Shown here: positions 19,501-27,046 of the stretch, piece by piece | Layout of the letters: each line of letters starts with the position of its first letter | How positions within the stretch are numbered: the first letter of the stretch is position 1 | Assembly: GCA_902581285.1 (NCBI GenBank) | Contig: CACHNP010000001.1 | Span: forward strand, 62,001-126,000 | DNA from: an uncultured Gammaproteobacteria bacterium | Lineage (GTDB): Bacteria; Pseudomonadota; Gammaproteobacteria; Coxiellales; Coxiellaceae | DNA length: 64,000 bases | Direction of reading: 5' to 3' | The notes under the pieces: model-generated | Seen by the model: only the letters and a program-made list of their open reading frames with translations | What the model was told of the DNA's origin: nothing | The model's database searches: none | Program-made: the position numbers and the translations under genes

Positions 19501-21283
19501 CTCCAGTTACAAATGGCAAAATCCGGCTTTCCGCCTCAATCCAAATACGATCTTTTGCAGTGATTATTATGATAGAATAGCTCGTTATACACAGATCGTT
19601 GATCGACATCTAATTCGCGGCTTTGCAGAAAAAAGCACCTCTGATAAAATGAATGCTCTTCGAAAAATGAATGCTCTTCTAGACGTTAATACCAGCCAAT
19701 CACATCAAGAGTTCACCATAGTACTAAACACAAATTCCCGATCCTATTCAATACCCAAAGTGGCACTCATTCAAACTTTGTTAACACATCTTGATGAAGA
19801 ACGACATTTAAAAGCAATGCTAAATAAACCCTCAGCCATTGTCTATGGAAAAGATAACGCGGCTCCAAAAATGCAACCAGTAAGAAAAATACCAGCTCAA
19901 AATCAACATACTCAGTTTTTAGAAGAGACGCTGTTCTACATAAATATTAAGCGAAAAAAAATGGGGGAACCCCCGCTAACAGAGCAACAACTATTTCAAA
20001 TTCCCATTAATAATATTAATCATTACTTATTCGAATCAGAAAGCTGTAAGGACAAATTCGATTACAAAACGTTTACTGAGTCATTAAGTCATGCTAAAAA
20101 ATTCAGAGAATATGAAAGAAAACCAAAACTCACCGCCAACCTGGAAGATGGCACAGTTGTTGAAGTTAGCATGAATGATTCCGTAGATATTCCTTCTCAA
20201 GCACTACTCATTTTATCCAACGAATCAAACATAACTGAGACTAACCGCCCTGTAAATTTAGCGCTAGGGTACCAATCTCTTCAAGCCATTATTGATAAAT
20301 CTTACTCTGGCAAACCACAAAACATCATACTTTCGAACTTAGCCTATACTCAAGCATCATCAACACAATCAATGATACATTTCCATCTAGTACCTACAAC
20401 TAACTCAGAAGGGCAGTTCATCATTCCTTACATAGACAGCAAACACAATGAATTTGAAGAGTTTAAAGAGTCTTCTATTCCGGGAGTTAATATTGCTTTT
20501 CTAAACAAAACAGCCCAGCAAGATTATTTTAACTTAGTCAAACTCAAATTCAATCTATGCGATGATAACAATGAAACCAGTAGATTATTTAATAAAATTG
20601 ACCAAACATTACAACGCTGGGAGCTGGAAACAGGTTGCGACATGACTTGGGTTGCGAAGTTTGACCCAAACAAAAAATCAGTCATTATTTGTATTGAGCT
20701 ACGCTCAGGCATCAACCAATTCACGCAAAATCAAATTGATCAATTACGAGATAGAGACCTCTGGAATAAAATTGGGTTTACTGAGGTAATGGGAAAAAAA
20801 TACAGCATGATGACACAGCGCGACATAGATGAGGCGTCCTGTATTTATCATCTGGAAGAACATACCACACTCAAAAAAAAGATGTTACAAACGCCTTTAT
20901 ACTGTCTTCAAGTCAGCCCGGACGGCACGAAGAAAAATTTTTATAATTTCTTTGATTATCATACTTCTTCTAAAAAAACATTATCTCAAAAGCAGAAACA
21001 CATTCTTCACTTGGCTCGAATCTTACAAGCCTATCGCGCAGAACAATACACCAAAACATGCGCTGCGCTCTATCAACTTAATGGCAATGAAATAGCACTA
21101 TTTAAAAAATTACTTGAGCCATGTGATAAAAATAACACGAAAAATTACCTAAATCCGCTTCCTTGCAAAAAGACGACGTTGCCAATTACCAAGAGAGCAC
21201 CTCACACACAATCCGGTAAGCACAGCCATACTGAGAAAAAACATAACGATTATTATAAATACTCAACGAACCTACTCGAATGA
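16562..21283 (+). CDS. Giant protein with PEP-synthase-like ATP-grasp and phosphohistidine domains
   Basis: Residues 1-320 match the nucleotide-binding domain of PEP synthase and its relatives: GGKGASLAKL at 30, YAVRSSATVEDG near 117, DAAFGLGEAVVQG and ILQVRPVT near 313. Residues 365-450 match the swivelling phosphohistidine domain, with TGSSNCHTAIACREMKIPG carrying His405. The PEP/pyruvate-binding barrel that should follow is not visible. Instead about 1120 residues follow that I do not recognise; they are polar, mostly helical in character, with no signal peptide or clear membrane segment. It may phosphorylate an unknown acceptor using the tail for recognition. No PpsA-like metabolic neighbours are present. 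AGGAG-bearing downstream gene 21398 follows on the same strand. Confidence 0.75.
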   Translation: MLKSTKTREPIPIYINDLSNKLMCNPKLAGGKGASLAKLTLLKDINTKAGLVVTSELYKERIDDKIKTLITDLEPTNNHNTASREDALREIRKLIHDIDLKDLPGQFTTLDNEKYYAVRSSATVEDGQTASFSGKFATFLYVKKSDICSKIKDVWASVFTINNLEYCEANQVSFNELHMAIVIQEMSHPYAAGTIFTDNDTIEIDAAFGLGEAVVQGNKPTDKIILKLENGQTISQTTAIKNTKLIHNETQNKVIETPLLKSNRNKICLSHEQVKQLWKNTRMLQGTYNDLEHGLDIEFSVDQDGKIYILQVRPVTVKSRQNIMQVNYEKSKNDYIGKGDPVSHHIDKGILYVCDTPEEAEQAIESNKANQHKIIIVTANTTSQWETVMRQSAGIIAETGSSNCHTAIACREMKIPGITCYADAKSHLKVHDKKLVTLCGSSGRVYAGDRTSNNNITSCTITTIYTPIETEQSVPLDRHKKQAISAHMTRNINNECYIGKPMTATCPLINDLDKDAHQWLEKANLGFKKSEYRILKHTLLMKFNDCHEWRRHVRTWSLEQHQNVLTRRKSAEKAYDKASKNLELTTQSMQMWFDAYKMKVGFDNIAYPISEILTGLLHQQSKNNGIEEPILSDLILAEIACQGGLSIEEFYTDIRYIQSVLKTNTTANQSIINLKEKYQANNPCTQVITHLEKILIDELIELGIYNRCRTAATFYRIQDKDFSLTFLEPWFQESKKPWLRLLIESNKLTSNMPQPLSKNKKVYFPDNQDLRAVIELTATSKKLHMDGHHSKAKGLWSFIDKMKELSIKSGTPINELLNKSSTDIIALISKVNSQTQPGSHERHFSTAQHGIMNQFQPQKKNTSIKEQSTLIESFCDSLPSAKHLKARGYEQSNTRIIYPSNNRGLPLQLEKFEDQMSDSPTPLPDNQYRGEYVRPNRIDYTQHQVATADEKIITMVNFTQGKPQLQLESKLNIGKPCEYSSSYKWQNPAFRLNPNTIFCSDYYDRIARYTQIVDRHLIRGFAEKSTSDKMNALRKMNALLDVNTSQSHQEFTIVLNTNSRSYSIPKVALIQTLLTHLDEERHLKAMLNKPSAIVYGKDNAAPKMQPVRKIPAQNQHTQFLEETLFYINIKRKKMGEPPLTEQQLFQIPINNINHYLFESESCKDKFDYKTFTESLSHAKKFREYERKPKLTANLEDGTVVEVSMNDSVDIPSQALLILSNESNITETNRPVNLALGYQSLQAIIDKSYSGKPQNIILSNLAYTQASSTQSMIHFHLVPTTNSEGQFIIPYIDSKHNEFEEFKESSIPGVNIAFLNKTAQQDYFNLVKLKFNLCDDNNETSRLFNKIDQTLQRWELETGCDMTWVAKFDPNKKSVIICIELRSGINQFTQNQIDQLRDRDLWNKIGFTEVMGKKYSMMTQRDIDEASCIYHLEEHTTLKKKMLQTPLYCLQVSPDGTKKNFYNFFDYHTSSKKTLSQKQKHILHLARILQAYRAEQYTKTCAALYQLNGNEIALFKKLLEPCDKNNTKNYLNPLPCKKTTLPITKRAPHTQSGKHSHTEKKHNDYYKYSTNLLE

Positions 21284-21397
21284 GTAAATAATGATAGAAT
21301 GTGCTTATTAATAATAAAATCATTTCTTTAAGAAAATTACCACTTGATACCAACCTTCTTTGGTTTATAATGAGCAATAAAAAAACAGGAGAACCTA

Positions 21398-22285
21398 ATG
21401 AAGCGAAAACCAACCCCAGTCAACGGTATCAATTCAGCATTACGATTGCGTAGTGATGTCAATAAGCATAGGTCAGAAAACACACTCAAAGACAGTCTAA
21501 ACAAACACAAAAAGCAGATCATACAGCACGCTGACTCCATGGAAAGTACAAACACAGAAGAATTTGCTACCTGCAGCACCCCAACAGGAAAACTTGAAAA
21601 CCATTTCAAATCAACCAGCGACAATGATACCAGCCCACAACGAAATACCCTTACATCCACGATGGATAACCTTGCTTTAGGTGACAGTAAACTCAACCCA
21701 ATCCGCCGCTTCAGATCAGAACTGTGGTTAAGTACTGACCTCAGTGATGCGGAAACAGATGTCTTTAATACCAGTGAAACGCTAACAGATAACGATCACC
21801 TCAAATCAACCAGCAATGATACTGAAAACACACCTCAGCACAATCTCACCCTCTCAGTTGAAAACCTTGCTTTATTTGATAGTAAACCCAGTCCAATTGG
21901 CCGCTTCACTTCAAAACGGTGGTTAAGTACTGATTTCAGTGATGCGAAAACAGATGACTTTAATACCAGTGATGATACTGAAAACACCCCTCGAAATCCT
22001 CTCACACTATCAATTGAAAACCTTGCTCTATTCGATGAGGCGAACACGAGCTCAAGAAGGCTAAGGCTGGAGATCCCACACCCACCATCAGAAGCCACGG
22101 CTTCGACTCAACCAAGTGAATCCAACCACACTGGAAATAGTTGGAAGACCTTTGGAACCGACGATAGTCGACGCCCACCTCCGATAGACATTTTTGCCCT
22201 AAATGCACCAATCTTTTTCCATCAAGTTCCAGGTGCGCCGCGCAATCGTGATCGAGAGCGCCAACAGAGATTTACCAACACCTAA
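21398..22285 (+). CDS. Disordered protein with triplicated motif, function unknown
   Basis: The 295-residue product is rich in S, T, N, D and P and looks unstructured. It contains two near-complete copies and one partial copy of a unit of about 56 residues at 71-126, 136-191 and 193-226. The core reads N-L-A-L-x-D-S-K then PI-x-RF and WLSTD-x-SDA. AGGAG lies seven bases before the ATG. It follows the 1573-residue gene by 114 bases. Repeated short motifs in a soluble disordered protein fit a secreted or scaffold protein, but nothing identifies a partner. Confidence 0.65.
   Translation: MKRKPTPVNGINSALRLRSDVNKHRSENTLKDSLNKHKKQIIQHADSMESTNTEEFATCSTPTGKLENHFKSTSDNDTSPQRNTLTSTMDNLALGDSKLNPIRRFRSELWLSTDLSDAETDVFNTSETLTDNDHLKSTSNDTENTPQHNLTLSVENLALFDSKPSPIGRFTSKRWLSTDFSDAKTDDFNTSDDTENTPRNPLTLSIENLALFDEANTSSRRLRLEIPHPPSEATASTQPSESNHTGNSWKTFGTDDSRRPPPIDIFALNAPIFFHQVPGAPRNRDRERQQRFTNT
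21608..22075 (+). repeat. Three in-frame tandem repeats inside the 21398 gene
   Basis: Units begin at about 21608, 21803 and 21974. DNA similarity is high in the second half of each unit, for example GGTTAAGTACTGA and TTCAGTGATGCG in the first two and ACTGAAAACAC in the last two, so the duplications are fairly recent. Confidence 0.75.
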
Positions 22286-22397
22286 CTCACAAGTCACGCC
22301 AAAAACAAAAGCCATTGGGCCACTTCAGATTACCATGGTTCCATCAACATCGGCATCGGGTTATAATAAATCACCACGAACAACAAGGAACAACACA

Positions 22398-22775
22398 ATG
22401 CAATGGCTTTGGATAGGTTTAGGCGGGTTTATCGGTTCCAACGCACGTTACTGGATAATACAAATCACCAGCAAATTAAACCCGAACAGCCTGATCCCAC
22501 TCGGCACCATGACCGTTAATGTTCTTGGCTGCTTTACGATAGGCGTTGTGTACGCTGTCAGCTTACACAAAAATGTCAGCCATCATTTACATGCTTTTTT
22601 TCTCACTGGCTTTCTAGGAGGCTTTACCACATTTTCCTCATTTGGCCTAGAGGCATTCAAGCTATTTGGAAACCAGCAGCACTGGCTAGCTTTATTAGAC
22701 GTTGCAGCCCAGGTAATCGTCAGTCTTTTGGCCGTTGCTGTGGGCTACACCATAGCAAAACAGGCATTCAGCTAA
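22398..22775 (+). CDS. crcB: Fluoride ion channel CrcB/Fluc
   Basis: A small four-helix membrane protein that works as a dual-topology dimer to expel fluoride. From the ATG at 22398 (AAGGAA seven bases upstream) the product has 125 residues, normal for the family. Signatures are GGFIGSNARYW near residue 8, PLGTMTVNVLGCF near 33 and GFLGGFTTFSSFG near 71. The longer frame starting at 22203 overlaps the previous gene and adds a polar leader, so it is rejected. No fluoride riboswitch was recognisable upstream. Confidence 0.95.
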   Translation: MQWLWIGLGGFIGSNARYWIIQITSKLNPNSLIPLGTMTVNVLGCFTIGVVYAVSLHKNVSHHLHAFFLTGFLGGFTTFSSFGLEAFKLFGNQQHWLALLDVAAQVIVSLLAVAVGYTIAKQAFS

Positions 22776-22834
22776 TTACATTATAATACACATTATCAAC
22801 TGTAATACACCAATGAAAAAGTGAGTAAAAAGCA

Positions 22835-23935
22835 TCAAGCAATGACTGTCGCCTGCTTAACACAAGCTGCCACCTGATCCACTTCTTGCATGGTCATCTC
22901 AGGAAAGATAGGTAATGATAAACAGCGCCTAGTTATATCTTCGGTGACTGGCAAATCACAATCATCAAAACGCCCGCTGAATAACTGCTGCTTATGAATT
23001 GGCACAGGGTAGTATATTGAGGACGCACACTCTTGATTAGAGAGAGCTTGTTTAATTGCGTCTCGCTCAGGATGCAAAATAGTATATTGATGAAAAATAT
23101 GGGTTGAATCAGCACGGTGCTTTGGCACCTGAACCACATCGCGCAATAACTCAGTATAAGCATCAGCGCACTGTTTACGCATGGCATTAAAACGATCAAT
23201 GTAAGGCAGTTTCACTCTTAGAATCGCAGCTTGAATTTCATCAAGACGACTATTGAAACCCAATCGATAATGATAGTAACGTTCACGACTACCGTGATTA
23301 CGCAACGCCTTTAACTCCTGATAATGATTTTCATCGAGACAAGTAATCAAACCACCATCGCCACAACACGATAAATTTTTAGTCGGATAGAAACTGAAAC
23401 ATCCCATAGCTCCCCACGCCCCAGATTGCTTACCTTGCCAACAGGTTCCAAATGACTGAGCGCAATCCTCAACCACCGGTATTTGATGCTGATTTGCAAT
23501 CGCCATGAGACTGGTCATATCAACCATTTGACCATACAAATGAACCGGCAAAATGGCTTTTGTTTTTGATGTGATAAGTGATTCAAGTTGAGCAACATCG
23601 AAAAGAAAGTATTCCGGATCGATATCAATAAAAACAGGAGTGGCACCACAATACAAAATTGCCTCAACAGTAGCAATAAAGGTAAATGACGGCGTAATCA
23701 CCTCATCACCCGGCCCGACACCCAGCGCTCTTAATGCCAAGTGTAAAGCATCAGTTCCTGAGTTAACGGCAACGGCGTATGGCACACCAAGAAAGTGAGC
23801 CGCTTCTTCTTCAAACGACCGCACATTGGATCCCGTAACATAATAACCATTACGCAATACCTCAATAACACTTTCTTCAATTTCAGTTTTTAAATCAGCA
23901 TAATGTCGAACTAAATCGACCATCGGAATAGGCAT
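22835..23935 (-). CDS. DegT/DnrJ/EryC1-type sugar aminotransferase (GnnB-like)
   Basis: PLP-dependent aminotransferase of nucleotide-sugar metabolism. The 366-residue protein has NSGTDALHLAL (phosphate binding), EDCAQSFG, and FSFYPTKNL with PLP lysine Lys186. It overlaps the upstream oxidoreductase by 41 bases, so the two are coupled. A Gfo/Idh/MocA oxidoreductase plus a DegT aminotransferase is the arrangement of GnnA/GnnB, which make UDP-2,3-diamino-GlcNAc for lipid A, and also of WbpB/WbpE, which act on the uronic acid. The rest of neither pathway is nearby. I favour GnnB because a 3-amino lipid A is typical of Legionella-like bacteria. Confidence 0.85.
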   Translation of the reverse strand: MPIPMVDLVRHYADLKTEIEESVIEVLRNGYYVTGSNVRSFEEEAAHFLGVPYAVAVNSGTDALHLALRALGVGPGDEVITPSFTFIATVEAILYCGATPVFIDIDPEYFLFDVAQLESLITSKTKAILPVHLYGQMVDMTSLMAIANQHQIPVVEDCAQSFGTCWQGKQSGAWGAMGCFSFYPTKNLSCCGDGGLITCLDENHYQELKALRNHGSRERYYHYRLGFNSRLDEIQAAILRVKLPYIDRFNAMRKQCADAYTELLRDVVQVPKHRADSTHIFHQYTILHPERDAIKQALSNQECASSIYYPVPIHKQQLFSGRFDDCDLPVTEDITRRCLSLPIFPEMTMQEVDQVAACVKQATVIA

Positions 23936-24875
23936 AAGATTCTTTCACCTTCTGTTTAATTTGTAAAGCAATCGACAGTGCTCGCCTTCCATCCTTCCCT
24001 GTTACAACCACAGGATCGCCATCCACTATAGAACGCACAAAAGCGTCTTGCTCAGCCATAATAGCATCACACGCATCGAAAACTTCCGTTGTCGACGAAA
24101 CCTCGGGTAAGCCAGTTTGAGAATTGACGCCAGCTTTACGATGAACCGTGTAACTTTTTTCAAGTAGGTTTAAAACCGTGTAACTATCACGCTGAAAAAT
24201 ACGCATCACCCTTTCTCGCTTCAAGCCAGCACGACTGGCAGTAACATTAGCAACTCCTCCATTGGCAAACGTCAATCTGGCATTGGCGACATCAATATAA
24301 GGAGAAAAAATAGCAGAACCACTAGCTTGAACATCCACCACTTCAGAACCGAACAACGCCGAAACAAGATCAATATCATGAATCATTAGATCCAGAATCA
24401 CACTAACATCAGTTGCACGCAACTGATAAGGCGCAATGCGATCACACTCGATAAACCGCGGCTCTGATACCAAACCTGATAGTGCAGTTACTGCACTATT
24501 AAACCTTTCAACGTGACCAACCTGAATTAAACAGTCACTCTTTCTCGCTATCTCAATTAACTCATCTGCTTGCTCAAGTGTCGTTGTAATTGGTTTCTCG
24601 ATAAAGCAGTGGACCCCGTTCGACAAAAAGTACTTTGCCACATCATAGTGATGAGATGTTGTGGTAACAACAATCGCCGCATCAATATCTTTTAGGTTTA
24701 TTTCTGAACAATCTTGATAAACCTCCCCTCCATGCTTCTCCGCCAGCATTTTTGCTTTTTCGACATCCGAATCAACGACAGCAGTTAGCTTAGCCCCTCT
24801 GATGTGGGCAAACTTCTGAGCATGAATTGTACCTAAGTAACCGGCACCAACTAAAGCAATACGGACGATTTTCAT
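23895..24875 (-). CDS. Gfo/Idh/MocA-family nucleotide-sugar oxidoreductase (GnnA-like)
   Basis: NAD(P)-dependent dehydrogenase. The N-terminal Rossmann domain has GAGYLGTIHAQKF (residues 10-22), the family EKP motif at ENV-like position in CFIEKPITTT near residue 93, and GHVERFN near 120, which is typical of sugar 3-dehydrogenases of this family. The 326-residue length fits. It precedes and overlaps the aminotransferase gene, so it probably oxidises C3 of UDP-GlcNAc (or its uronate) before transamination. A structured spacer at 24981-25036 lies upstream. Confidence 0.85.
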   Translation of the reverse strand: MKIVRIALVGAGYLGTIHAQKFAHIRGAKLTAVVDSDVEKAKMLAEKHGGEVYQDCSEINLKDIDAAIVVTTTSHHYDVAKYFLSNGVHCFIEKPITTTLEQADELIEIARKSDCLIQVGHVERFNSAVTALSGLVSEPRFIECDRIAPYQLRATDVSVILDLMIHDIDLVSALFGSEVVDVQASGSAIFSPYIDVANARLTFANGGVANVTASRAGLKRERVMRIFQRDSYTVLNLLEKSYTVHRKAGVNSQTGLPEVSSTTEVFDACDAIMAEQDAFVRSIVDGDPVVVTGKDGRRALSIALQIKQKVKESYAYSDGRFSSTLC

Positions 24876-24980
24876 CGCAATATAGTCTCATTATTACACG
24901 CCATTTTCAAGCCAAATCCCAACAATGATAGGCCCACATGCCAAAACCACCTTGCTCCTGAAGAGCAAATCAAGGGTGAT

Positions 24981-25036
24981 GGCGGCCACCCCAATAACAG
25001 AGACACCATCGAGCGGCCGCCAACAGAGATTATTGG
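24981..25036. other. Interleaved inverted repeats with pseudoknot topology
   Basis: On the plus strand GGCGGCC (24981-24987) pairs with GGCCGCC (25015-25021), and CCAATAA (24991-24997) pairs with TTATTGG (25030-25036). The two stems interleave, the order of an H-type pseudoknot, and each has seven perfect pairs. In minus-strand RNA the element begins just after the stop codon of the 25038-26195 gene and lies about 105 bases before the GnnA-like start. It could end one transcript or regulate the next. Confidence 0.5.
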
Positions 25037-25037
25037 T

Positions 25038-26195
25038 TTATGCATTAGCAACCGCAGCAGACACCACGACTTTGTCTTGTCTACATAACAGCTGCTTCAA
25101 ACCTGACGACAATTCAGGGGACAAGCCGGTGGACCCAAAGCGATTTTTCATAAATTGGTTACGATTATCCAAAGATCTTAGTAGCTTTTTCATGGATTGA
25201 CAAAAGCCATCTCGTAATTGCGATGCGTCTGAGCGAACTAGCTTATTCACTTTAGAGGCTTTCTCTTTTCCTACGACAGCATTGCTGTAAGTCGGAGCAT
25301 TCTCAACAGCCCTGTTAAAGGCATTCATAAAGTCAACCATGAGGCACAAAGAGAAATATCGCTCTGAAGTTAGCTCACCAGAAGTATTTTGACTTAGCCC
25401 CCGAAGCTCATTTCTAAACGCCAGTTCATAATCAGCCAATTGCCGGTACCAGTCATCTTGCTGTGATAAATTGACCAACTTTTTTGACTGACCTTCTTCA
25501 AACGAAAGAGGCACAGCAACGTCGGAAACAAGAACCGGCTGCCCCGTAACATTGACCCAATTAAAAGAAAACGGCCCATGTTTAGCATCCGCCGCCAATA
25601 AGTTCCAAGTCTGTCGTTTTTCAGATGAAGAAACAGTAAACACAGGCGTGTTTTGCTGCACCATTGCTTCATGAATTCCAGAGGTGACCTCACCCAGCAC
25701 TTCCTTTAACCCACTCAGCAATCCAGATAGCTCACTTGGGTTAGAAAACAGATAGGACTTCCAATAGGTACTACGTGAATTCATATCCAGCTTTTCACAT
25801 TCTTTAACTAAGCTAGAAACAAAATTAAACAAGCAAAAATAATCCAATTCATCAATATGCTGATCGGCGAATTTAAGTCGCGCATGAATGAGTGAAATTT
25901 TGTCAAACGTTTGATGGGGGTTTGATAAATAACTACCCCACGATGACTCTGACATCAAAGACTTTTGTTGCACGTACATCAACAAAGTCAACTTAAGATT
26001 ATTCTGGTAAAACTCTTTCACCATGTTGGGTGTTAATTTTTCTTCTATAGAAGCATTCTGCCAGCGCGTGATAAATTCACACCTATGCTGCTCCATATTA
26101 TCAGCAAACTCAAAGTCAAGCGACCCCGATTGTTTAGCCGATCCGGCAAAGTCAACACTCAATTTATTTCCTTGTGCAGTGAACTTTAATGTCAT
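25038..26195 (-). CDS. Hypothetical 385-residue soluble protein
   Basis: Not recognised. The ATG at 26195 has AGGAG about seven bases upstream and gives MTLKFTAQG; the longer TTG-type start at 26246 adds a leader with no support. The protein has no signal peptide or membrane helix. It is polar and mostly helical in character, with a basic C-terminal region (about residues 305-365) ending in VVVSAAVANA. It stands alone between the nucleotide-sugar pair and the sphingolipid-type operon on the same strand. A host-directed role is conceivable in this setting but nothing in the sequence shows it. Confidence 0.55.
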   Translation of the reverse strand: MTLKFTAQGNKLSVDFAGSAKQSGSLDFEFADNMEQHRCEFITRWQNASIEEKLTPNMVKEFYQNNLKLTLLMYVQQKSLMSESSWGSYLSNPHQTFDKISLIHARLKFADQHIDELDYFCLFNFVSSLVKECEKLDMNSRSTYWKSYLFSNPSELSGLLSGLKEVLGEVTSGIHEAMVQQNTPVFTVSSSEKRQTWNLLAADAKHGPFSFNWVNVTGQPVLVSDVAVPLSFEEGQSKKLVNLSQQDDWYRQLADYELAFRNELRGLSQNTSGELTSERYFSLCLMVDFMNAFNRAVENAPTYSNAVVGKEKASKVNKLVRSDASQLRDGFCQSMKKLLRSLDNRNQFMKNRFGSTGLSPELSSGLKQLLCRQDKVVVSAAVANA

Positions 26196-26378
26196 GAAAA
26201 CGCTCCTTTTTTTTAGTGACACAATCATGCTAACAGAAAAAATCACCTTTTTTAAATAGTATTTTTTTTCTTAAATGCCGATTAAAGGTGAAAGAGTGAT
26301 TCTCTGAGCTAATTTAATATCGCATTAAGAAACGCATCACCATTACCAAAAAAACAAGATACAATAATTACACCTGTC

Positions 26379-27029
26379 TCAGCGCAACAACTGGTTACCA
26401 TAAAGAAAGCAAAGCACCTGCCTCGACATTGAAAAAGACGCATATGCAAAAAAGGGCGCACAAAATATATCAAGCATGTAATGAATGTGACCCAATAATA
26501 GCAGAGCCACCAACGTGAATAACATCAAAGTCAAAAATAATCGCGACTTCCATCCATCAGAAACAAATAAAAGCAGAACCAACAAACCCGTGTGTCCCGA
26601 GAAAAACAAATCCCTCGATATTTGACCACCCCCATACGATACAAAATCCTGAATATAAGTCACCCCCAGTGGCGCAGCCAGAGGGCACAAGAACATGGTT
26701 ACCCAACGAGTGCAGTACATGATTAACATAGCCTGACCCAACAAGATAAGCCGAAGAGGGAATTTATAAAATAGCCCCACAAGACTACACAACGTTAGAA
26801 AAATAATAACATTAATCCAAGTACCATCCGGCATGGATTGAAAACTCTCAAGCAATGGATCATGAAACGGTATAGAAACAGGTCTATTTTGAACAAAATG
26901 TAAAACATGTAAATTAACAAACCGAAATACCACCAGCAAGGCGACCAAGATTAATAGATGAACCTTCACGCGAGACCGCAAAGCCTCACCCCAGCCCATT
27001 TTTTCAGTCACGTTAGCACCCGTAAACAT
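26379..27029 (-). CDS. Sphingomyelin-synthase-like phosphotransferase (PAP2 superfamily)
   Basis: About six membrane helices in 216 residues. Two motifs match sphingomyelin synthases: R-x-x-TMF (Arg108-Thr111-Met112) followed by LAAPLG, and the catalytic pair SGHT (His146) with HIHYMLD (His183 and Asp187, four apart). In that family the histidine attacks a phospholipid headgroup and passes it to ceramide. The start is the first ATG after the acyltransferase gene; a GTG six codons later is possible. As last gene of the operon it would add the polar headgroup. A lipid phosphatase of the wider PAP2 superfamily is the main alternative. Confidence 0.78.
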   Translation of the reverse strand: MFTGANVTEKMGWGEALRSRVKVHLLILVALLVVFRFVNLHVLHFVQNRPVSIPFHDPLLESFQSMPDGTWINVIIFLTLCSLVGLFYKFPLRLILLGQAMLIMYCTRWVTMFLCPLAAPLGVTYIQDFVSYGGGQISRDLFFSGHTGLLVLLLFVSDGWKSRLFLTLMLFTLVALLLLGHIHYMLDIFCAPFFAYASFSMSRQVLCFLYGNQLLR

Positions 27030-27046
27030 AAATATCCAATTAGTTG

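Noticed and set aside
22286-22397. Fluoride riboswitch before crcB
   Set aside because: I looked for the conserved GG...CCGAUGG-type core and saw nothing convincing.
22203-22397. N-terminal extension of CrcB
   Set aside because: It overlaps the previous gene, is polar and unlike the family; ATG 22398 has a good ribosome site.
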